Positions 5,911 through 6,213 of a stretch of 6,213 bases of DNA are shown here, one piece after another. The position numbers and the translations under genes are program-made. Positions within the stretch are counted from its first letter, which is position 1. Every line of letters begins with the position of its first letter. The stretch comes from an uncultured Bacilli bacterium (GTDB taxonomy: Bacteria; Bacillota_I; Bacilli_A; RF39; UBA660), in contig CANPYQ010000065.1 of the NCBI GenBank assembly GCA_947588865.1, positions 1-6,213 of the forward strand, given 5' to 3'. The notes beneath the pieces were generated by a model. That model saw nothing but the letters and a program-made list of their open reading frames with translations, did not search any database and was not told the origin of the DNA.

Positions 5911-6213
5911 TTAACCCATTACTTGGCCACCATTATTATGAAGTACTTGACCTGTTACATAACTTGAATCATTTGATGCTAAAAATACAAAAGTTGGAGC
6001 AAGTTCGTAAGGCATTGCCATTCTAGCCATAGCCGCATCAGCACCTAGAGATGGAATTTTTTCTTTTACCCAACAAGCAGGTTGAAGTGGAGTCCAATAA
6101 TATCCTGGAGCAATTGCATTTACTCTAATATTTTTTAAAGCTAAATTTCTAGCTAAAGCTCTTGTAAATCCAACAATAGCTCCTTTAGTAGTTACATAAT
6201 CAATTAATTGTGG
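5911..6213 (-). CDS. Short-chain dehydrogenase/reductase, C-terminal 100 residues (5' end outside window)
   Basis: The frame is open to the right edge and ends at TAA (5911-5913). It contains the catalytic Tyr-x-x-x-Lys of classical SDR enzymes (YVTTK, Tyr at 6196-6198, Lys at 6184-6186). The helix GAIVGFTRALARNLALKNIRVNAIAPG follows, then the segment ELAPTFVFLASNDSSYVTGQVLHNNGG and a C-terminal QVMG, typical of NAD(P)-dependent oxidoreductases. The TPLQPA motif and spacing are closest to the YghA / general stress protein 39 group of SDRs, which normally have about 285-295 residues, so roughly two thirds is missing. The substrate cannot be told. It belongs to the host chromosome flanking the insertions and converges on the disrupted transporter gene. 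Confidence 0.92.
   Translation of the reverse strand, partial: PQLIDYVTTKGAIVGFTRALARNLALKNIRVNAIAPGYYWTPLQPACWVKEKIPSLGADAAMARMAMPYELAPTFVFLASNDSSYVTGQVLHNNGGQVMG

Overview
This is a very AT-rich stretch with Shine-Dalgarno sites of the AGGAG type, standard stop usage, and recombinases of the kind common in low-GC Firmicutes. It most likely comes from a clostridial or related gut-type Firmicute. That placement rests on composition and family resemblance only.

The backbone is a single host gene on the + strand, an NMT1/SsuA-like ABC-transporter substrate-binding protein, followed by a bidirectional terminator (5886-5902) and a convergent short-chain dehydrogenase/reductase gene that runs off the right edge (5911-6213, minus). 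The host gene is in pieces. Its 5' part is not in the window, a middle piece of about 50 codons lies at 2332-2486, and the 3' third lies at 5465-5869.

Two different large-serine-recombinase elements explain the breaks. Element A covers the left side (1 to about 2334) and its left end is outside the window. It carries the 3' end of a membrane-protein gene, a terminator, a 33-codon small gene and a TnpX/TndX-like recombinase (740-2302, +). Element B is complete, about 2980 bp (2485-5464). All three of its genes are on the minus strand: an unrecognised 234-residue cargo protein with its own promoter and terminator, a 62-residue small protein, and a second, distinct serine recombinase (2537-4252).

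The best result is a base-level reconstruction of element B's attachment sites. Rejoining the host gene at a GA dinucleotide (2485-2486 = 5465-5466) restores the reading ...GDFVALF-E-PNATE.... It also gives an attB with a perfect 8-bp inverted repeat exactly 4 nt from the GA on both sides. Joining the element's two ends gives a 54-bp attP with 9-bp inverted repeats at its tips and the same GA exactly in the middle. An outer GTGACTT motif sits 5 bp nearer the core in attB than in attP, as known for large serine integrases. Element A probably also crossed over at a GA inside the same gene, at a codon about 152 bp upstream. The two recombinase genes converge on the trapped host-gene fragment.
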